Shown here: positions 58,278 through 64,000 of the stretch, one piece after another
Position numbering within the stretch: position 1 is the first letter of the stretch
Layout: each line of letters begins with the position of its first letter
NCBI RefSeq assembly: GCF_003573695.1
Contig: NC_039362.1
Location: 193,374,827 to 193,438,826, forward strand
Reading direction: 5' to 3'
From: Papaver somniferum
Lineage: Eukaryota > Streptophyta > Magnoliopsida > Ranunculales > Papaveraceae
DNA: 64,000 bases
Notes under the pieces: generated by a model
Told to the model about the DNA's origin: nothing
Database searches by the model: none
What the model saw: only the letters and a program-made list of their open reading frames with translations
Made by a program: the position numbers and the translations under genes

Positions 58278-61200
58278 TTAAAGCAACACTTCTTTATTGA
58301 AAATCCAGCTGAAAGGCACCAGACGATCTTGCTTGTTTTTCTTTGCTAGAGCTTGAGCTCTCTCTTCCAACCTTCTGATTCTTGGAGTCAACCCGCAGAC
58401 ATATTCTTGAGCTTTCCGTCCTTCAGCTGAGAGACCAGTTATTTTGGCCACATTCCACCTCCCCACGAGAAATTCCAATATATCAGCATAATCTTTAGCG
58501 GTGTAAACTCCAAGGCGTTGAGCGACGGATGAGAAGTGCTCAAAGAGGTTGTCATCTTGGCCGTCATACATTAAGTGAGCTGGCATTGCAATTTTCTTCC
58601 TCATCATATCAGCAAAAGCCAATACAGTACCATCTGGGTCGATCTCGAAAAGCTTTTCAGATATCTTGGTATAAGCAGTTTCATGACGCTTTTCATCAGC
58701 AGCAATAGTTCCACAAATTTGTGCAAGTTTTAAGTCCCCATGCTCCTTGGCATGCCTAGCTGTGTTTCCATGGGAGATAAAGGTTGCTCTCTCCTGAAAT
58801 GAGGTGTAGATGAATCCCAGATATGGGTTGTTTTCTGTCCGAGGATCCTGTAAAAATCACAAAAGAATAAAAAGATCTCTTTAGAACCGAAAATATTTAC
58901 ACAACATTTAATACTTAAAGAGAGAAAACATTAAAAAAAAAAAATCGGAGTTCAAAAAAATCGGATTTCAAGTAAAGATCTTACCATTCCTGAACCGATA
59001 AGATACTGAATTGTCTTCTCAATTTGCTTCATATCTACTCGTCCACTTAAATAGAGGTACTTGTTGAGAAGGTCCCCATGCCTATTCTCCTCGGCAGTCC
59101 AAGCCCTTGTCCAACGAGCCCAAGAAGTGGGGCTTGCGCCTAAGTAGTTTTCCCAAGTGGAGATAGATCACAAGAAGAAAATGTAATTATTGAAAGCGGA
59201 GTAAAACTACAAGAATAAGGCAGCGGATAAAGAACACAAACTCCCAAGCTCATTAAAATGGATCACACCTGTTTCATCCCTGACTCCATCCAAAGTGTTA
59301 AGCATTGTTTGGTATGTTGGAAGGGCTTCCTCCGTGATCATATCCCCAACCAGACAAACAAAGTAATCATCGGGGATCTCCTTTGCTCTCTCTCTCAACT
59401 CCTTGACTTGATCATAAAACCCATCTGAGGCTGGATCAGGTAGAAAATCTTGTGGTTGCCAACATTTCTCAACAGGCTTCAAGTGTACCAAGATATTGTC
59501 ATCTGCCCAGTCTTCTAAGCCCTTGAAAATCTCAATCTTTTGAGGCGGCATGGAGTGGGTTACTTGAACATGCACCTCGCGTGGAGGGGTGAAGGGTTTC
59601 TTAGCATTCTCCGTCTCCCTGAAATAAACAGAGGAATCCCTTAAGGATTTGACATTCAAGACCAGCTAAATCCACAGAAAAAAAAAAAACTATTTTGTTA
59701 ATAACTTTAAGCTTTTGGCATGAAGATGTAAATTTTGTATAAACATGTAAGCGTGCCAGGTTGTCTCACACCCCACCATATAGGCTAAATATAATGCATT
59801 ACAACATAGGAGTTGTTCAAGTTACATCCAAGCTTGGTTAATCTAAATGTTCAAGGACATAAGCCAGCAAAAAGCAGGTTGATTTGCCAGAATCATCTAG
59901 AGCTAAGAAGAAGCCGCAAGATACCGTATCTGGAGCAAATTGGTGGTAGAACAAAGTTTGATAAAATATAGAATAAGGTAAAATGCAGCATATTCATAGA
60001 ATATAAGCACAAATTATATGTTCCAAAGCAATCAGGACATAAGCCAGCATATTCAAATTGCATTTCTAGTCAAAAAGGCGTCCACCAGCGGGAAGCTAAC
60101 ACCACTACTGTAGATGCCAACATGACATAAAACAAACACATGGAACAAGAAGTCTTACGAAATATATTGCATCAATCAAATCAAGTAGCGAACTTAGAAG
60201 AAAAAAGCAATCGAAACAAAACCGCCACAAACCTAGTCCCAGTTCTCTACTAATGACATGCAAGCAGCAAGACAAAATATACATGCACCAAACAGCTTTA
60301 AAATTGAAACAGATTCATTAAGTTTCACCAACAACAAAAATTCTACCTCCTACCCAACTCATAACAGACAAAATATACATGCACCAAATAGACATATTAG
60401 GGCCACGTTACGGAATCTTACAAATTACGCCTCCCTAATCATCTCTAATTAAGCTCCCTAATCTTTTCGTCAATCACCACTAATTTAACATTTGATAAGA
60501 GATTAACTGGTTAATTAAACGATCACATTGTACGTCTACCAGGCCTAACTTTACTACTAGGAATCTGTAGACAGAGAAAGCTCTTTCTAGTTTGGTGGAA
60601 ACCAGAAGAGAATAAGAAGAAAGAAAATACCATTTTGTCAGGTTTGCATGTGGTGAAATCATCAGCAAAACAGGCGATGTGGTTCCCAAATAAAGTGGGT
60701 AACTGCCCTGAATGAATATTGTTTATATTAATGCGATCGGCCAGCTCGATCATTTCAATATTGGGCATCCAATCTTCCCAGTTCCCACCACCAAGCTATC
60801 TTAAATCTTTGGCGTAGTGGTGGGTTTACAATCTTTACATAAAAGACCAGAAATCCACCTGCTCATAAGTGACGGGCACCAAAGGTTTCCATTTTGATCA
60901 AGTCCCTTAAGATATCAGTGATATTCGACTATGTATATATTCTAGATGGCTTTTGTGTGTCGGTGATTAAATGAGACGAATGAGAGTTCAAGTGTAAACA
61001 GATATAAGATGTGTGACTAATTAACTTGGAATCAAGGAAAGAGTACAGGGATACTGTGGACGCAAACTATAACACCCGACCATCACTGAAAGGGTCTCGA
61101 GAAGGTTTTGGTTGCCCTAATACAACCAAAACACCAAAACTGAAATAACAAAATGCTTTTAACAAAAGCTGTGTGGTATTTAAATGCGCGATTACAAGAC

Positions 61201-61474
61201 ACGGCATCGATTATAACTAGCATATATAAACATGGATGGAAGAATAAGAACAACGCATAGACATAAAGCATGTGTCAATTACTTTCGATTGAATTACAGG
61301 TAAGAAAATAATTGACATTTCAACACAGAAAAAAATAAACAACACATTAAAATCAAACCTAATTTTCAACAAATTCAATAAAATAAAGAGAAATTAGCCA
61401 TCAGAGAAATTCTTGAAAGCGAAAGAAAATATTCTATGCATCATCACCAACTCAAATCCCAATTACTCACTACA

Positions 61475-61510
<36 letters not shown>

Positions 61511-62049
61511 AAAATAACAGAAAAATCCCATTTCTGTACACCTCCAAACCTAACTGACCTAAAATTTAAAGAACCCCAAAATTGAAAAATAGAACCATAT
61601 ACATTATCTTGATAATTACAGGGTAATTAATTCAATCAAAAAATGGAAACAAACTTAATCACCCAAATCAAACTCATGAAAGACAGGTGAAATCGAAACC
61701 CCCCAGAAATCAATAACCCAAAATTGCCACAACAAGCCAATTAAAATTCTTAAAAATTGAAGAAAACCCAGATCATCATTTATCAATCAATATAAAGGTA
61801 AAACTAAGAAATTAACGAAACCCAGAAATAAATAACAAAAACCAGATGAATAAATATGATTAAATTGATAATACCTATGAGAGCTTGAAGAAATGGGAAA
61901 GAGAGGGAGAGAGGAGCTTACTTAGCGGAGGTACGGAGAGTGGAAGCCATGAAAACTTTAGGAGACCTGACATTGGCAACATTTGGGAAACCAAAAGTTG
62001 GAAGCTTTTGAGGAGATTGAAATGTTAGAGGATTGAGTTTCAGAGCCAT
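58278..62049 (-). CDS. SAD: Plastidial stearoyl-ACP (acyl-ACP delta-9) desaturase, four exons, 400 aa
   Basis: Exons on the minus strand are 62049-61922, 59618-59269, 59139-58985 and 58847-58278 (total 1,203 bp). All introns have GT/AG ends, and the phases join to one open frame. The soluble di-iron enzyme puts a cis double bond at carbon 9 of stearoyl-ACP in plastids, using ferredoxin and O2, and so sets the oleate supply. Residues 1-34 look like a transit peptide ([20 protein letters not shown]), and the mature protein probably starts near [18 protein letters not shown]. The two iron-binding boxes are EENRH (176-180) and DEKRH (262-266), both complete. The dimer-forming core is well conserved ([44 protein letters not shown]). 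It ends [13 protein letters not shown], close to the usual VPFSWIFDREVKL, and the length fits the family (about 390-400). Intron 1 is long (2.3 kb); introns 2 and 3 are 129 and 137 bp. The ATG was chosen as the first in the leader and it gives a proper transit peptide. Confidence 0.95.
59619..61921 (-). other. Intron 1 of the desaturase gene
   Basis: A 2.3 kb AT-rich intron. It has an AT dinucleotide run (about 61478-61504), a doubled phrase AGACAAAATATACATGCACC (about 60270 and 60365), and an exon-like minus-strand open segment (60800-60632). No transposon ends were recognised. Confidence 0.7.
60632..60800 (-). other. Exon-like open segment in desaturase intron 1, unidentified
   Basis: On the minus strand, [20 protein letters not shown] continues to [20 protein letters not shown] and then meets GTATTTTC, a possible donor. 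The composition looks protein-like, and the frame is open both ways for about 55 residues. I do not recognise it. It could be a cryptic or alternative exon, or a fragment of another gene. Confidence 0.25.
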
Positions 62050-64000
62050 TTTTCTTGGTTTCTCCTTCTTCTCACTGCTGCTTCTCTCTTTATTTTTATT
62101 TTTTTTTCTTTTGGATTTCGCTTTCTCTCCTCCGCAGAAAGGGATTTATTAATACACAAAACAAAATCAATCACCTAAATACCACTGCCCAAAATTACTA
62201 TTTTACCCTTTTTTTTATTTTTGAAATTGAAAAAGAAAGCTAATTTAAGTAAATTCTAAAATTAATAAAATGTAAACCAAAGTGTTTTCAATTTTAGATA
62301 ATGTACCACGCTGTCTTTTCCTGGCCGTTAGATCTTTGGATTGGTACCTGATAAAACCGATTCCTACCTTGAGTTATCGGGCTATTTAAATGTATAAATG
62401 AAACCAAAAAAATAATGAAAAGAAACTGTTGTTTTGGCTTATATCAAATCAAAAAATATTAATTTATTATATATTTAGGGTTAGTCACGTTTTATGTTTC
62501 CCTTTATGCAGCATGAAGTAGTTTTATTTTGGAGGGATAATTTATTTTCATTTTATTTTTGAAGGGTAATACTATATATTTTAAAAGAAAATACAAGAAA
62601 GAAAAAAGGAATTACCTACCCAAATTTACCAAATTTACTATTATTAATAAGGACACAATGGATATTTTATTAGCCTACCCATTATTAGGTAATGTAATAA
62701 TCGTCCTGTCAGAAGGGTATTCTGGTCAAATCATCTCTGGGAGAAAGGGGCTGTCTTGTTTCTAACGTCGATAAAATGAGGAATATTGGCAAGTGATAGG
62801 TAACAAGAAGGACATTCCACGTGGCATATCCAGGTCTGCATGGAATCCACTATTCAATCCCCAAAGACACAAACTCCCGTTTTTTGTCATTATTTATAAA
62901 CCCTAATTTTAAAATCAGACATTAATTAGTGAGTGATTAGAAAAACACTAATTTAGATCTTACTTTGAAACACTACACATAGGCTGCTTAATTATCATTA
63001 ATCAACAATTTTGTTCATGTGGAAGAGCATGCTCCATGGTGTCATGTTACATATTCATGATATATCTTGTTGAAAAAAAAAATATTTTCCAAATTAATTA
63101 AATTGATTAAATGTCGTGTTGTCAGGCATACTGCCTCAACACATCCTTCCTCTTAGTGTTGAGACGTGAAAATTCCTCAACACTCATTACTGTGTTGCCA
63201 GCCATACTGTTTCAACACATTCTTCCTCTTAATGTTAAGACGTGCAAAATTCTTCAACACTCACTACTGTATTGCCAGGCATTTAGATAGCTACTATAAT
63301 ACAGTTGTTGGATTTGGATAATTATAGATGTCACTATAATAAAGTTGGTGGATTATTATACAACCAGCGATCTAAGTCTGAAACTCGCGGAATTGTGATA
63401 AGGAATTAAAAAAATAAATAGATGATTGACTATGATTCTGAAAGTGTTGGAACAGACTAAAAACATTCGAGCAGAACATGTGAAATATTTACGGGGAGGG
63501 GCAAATATTTATCACGACTACGACCATTCACAAAAGTAACTAATTATTTTTATTTTGATCGGTAAAGAATTTGGTACTGGCGAGTTTCAAACTGTTATCG
63601 TCACCGGGGAAGTGAAGTGACGCTGCAGACTGATCCTTTGGAGTCAAACTAGCCGTGCAGCATTGCAGTCAGACCAGACAAAGAGTGGCCTTTGTCAAAT
63701 ATCAAACACGTGATGAGGGTCTTTAGGATAGCCCAACATTGGGGTTCCACCATGCTGCAGTTCTTAATTTAATTGGTCCCAAAACTCATCCGACAACCAT
63801 TTCTTCTCCTTCCATTAAACTTCCTCTTACCCTGTCACATACTCACATTCATATCAGAAGATTTAGGGCCACGGGACAGGAGCATCCAGACCAGAAAGAC
63901 TTATTTTTCTTTAACTGATTTTTTAAAATGAACAGTTAAAAATACATCATTAATAATCTGAATTCAAGATTCATCAGCACTGAAAAAGAGATAGGACTAC
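62050..64000. other. Desaturase leader/promoter side and right intergenic edge
   Basis: 62050-62150 is the pyrimidine-rich (on +) leader of the desaturase transcript. A TATA-like TTAATAAATCCC on the minus strand lies at about 62140-62151. Beyond this are AT-rich DNA and small repeats; no second gene is recognised up to the window end. Confidence 0.45.
63116..63285. repeat. 76-bp tandem repeat with internal dyads
   Basis: GTGTTG(T/C)CAG(G/C)CATACTG(C/T)(C/T)TCAACAC starts at 63116 and 63192, and a third truncated copy starts at 63269 (GTATTGCCAGGCAT). Each unit pairs TCAACAC with GTGTTGA/ATGTTAAGA. Confidence 0.75.

Overview
The window is nuclear DNA of a flowering plant. It has spliced genes with GT/AG introns, a plastid acyl-ACP desaturase, plant F-box/LRR genes and many plant transposon families (Mutator-like, CACTA, Ty1/copia, a Ty3/gypsy Tat-like element, L1-type LINEs, a SINE). 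The desaturase and F-box proteins look eudicot-like. I cannot place the species more closely from sequence alone.

Positions 430-13444 look like one large Mutator-like element with divergent terminal inverted repeats of about 120-130 bp and subterminal DNA packed with ATCGG/CCGAT motifs. It carries a decayed plant mobile domain (PMD) gene on + (1065-10920) and a small, apparently intact two-exon NAM-associated/Myb-SANT-like gene on - (11846-12306), pointing at each other. The PMD gene has been split by a CACTA element (3549-8286, TSD AAG), which contains a captured pfkB-kinase fragment, and by a solo LTR (8358-10097, TSD CATCC).

Positions 13445-17480 hold A-rich repeats and what looks like the non-coding part of a retrotransposon. 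Positions 17490-25414 are an old tandem duplication. It contains a FBL12-like F-box/LRR pseudogene (19481-20611), a second copy of its promoter and 3' flank from which the coding region is missing (23040-23830), and two copies of an unidentified gene (21830-22640 and 24790-25414). The first of these has an inverted exon copy that would fold into a hairpin. A SINE (19011-19182) sits in this block, and an internally deleted copia element (25415-27260, TSD GAAAG) ends it.

Positions 27310-53340 are a nested retrotransposon pile. There is a LINE remnant (27440-29230) and a minus-strand copia-like element (about 29668-52370). The second LTR of the copia-like element was entered by a 3.5 kb solo LTR (36227-39701, TSD TTAAC) and by a related copia-like LTR (39987-52084). 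That LTR was itself entered by a 9.5 kb Tat-like, apparently non-autonomous element (41532-51009, TSD CCTTC). This last element lacks any visible gag-pol. It carries a PMD-type gene antisense to its own direction, and its LTRs are filled with a 70-bp minisatellite. A LINE reverse transcriptase fragment (52437-53215) closes the pile.

The right end is ordinary gene space. It has an intact FBL12-like F-box/LRR gene (55763-57016, +) and, convergent with it, a complete four-exon plastidial stearoyl-ACP desaturase gene (58278-62049, -). The last 2 kb are upstream intergenic DNA with small tandem repeats. No tRNA, rRNA or CRISPR array was recognised.
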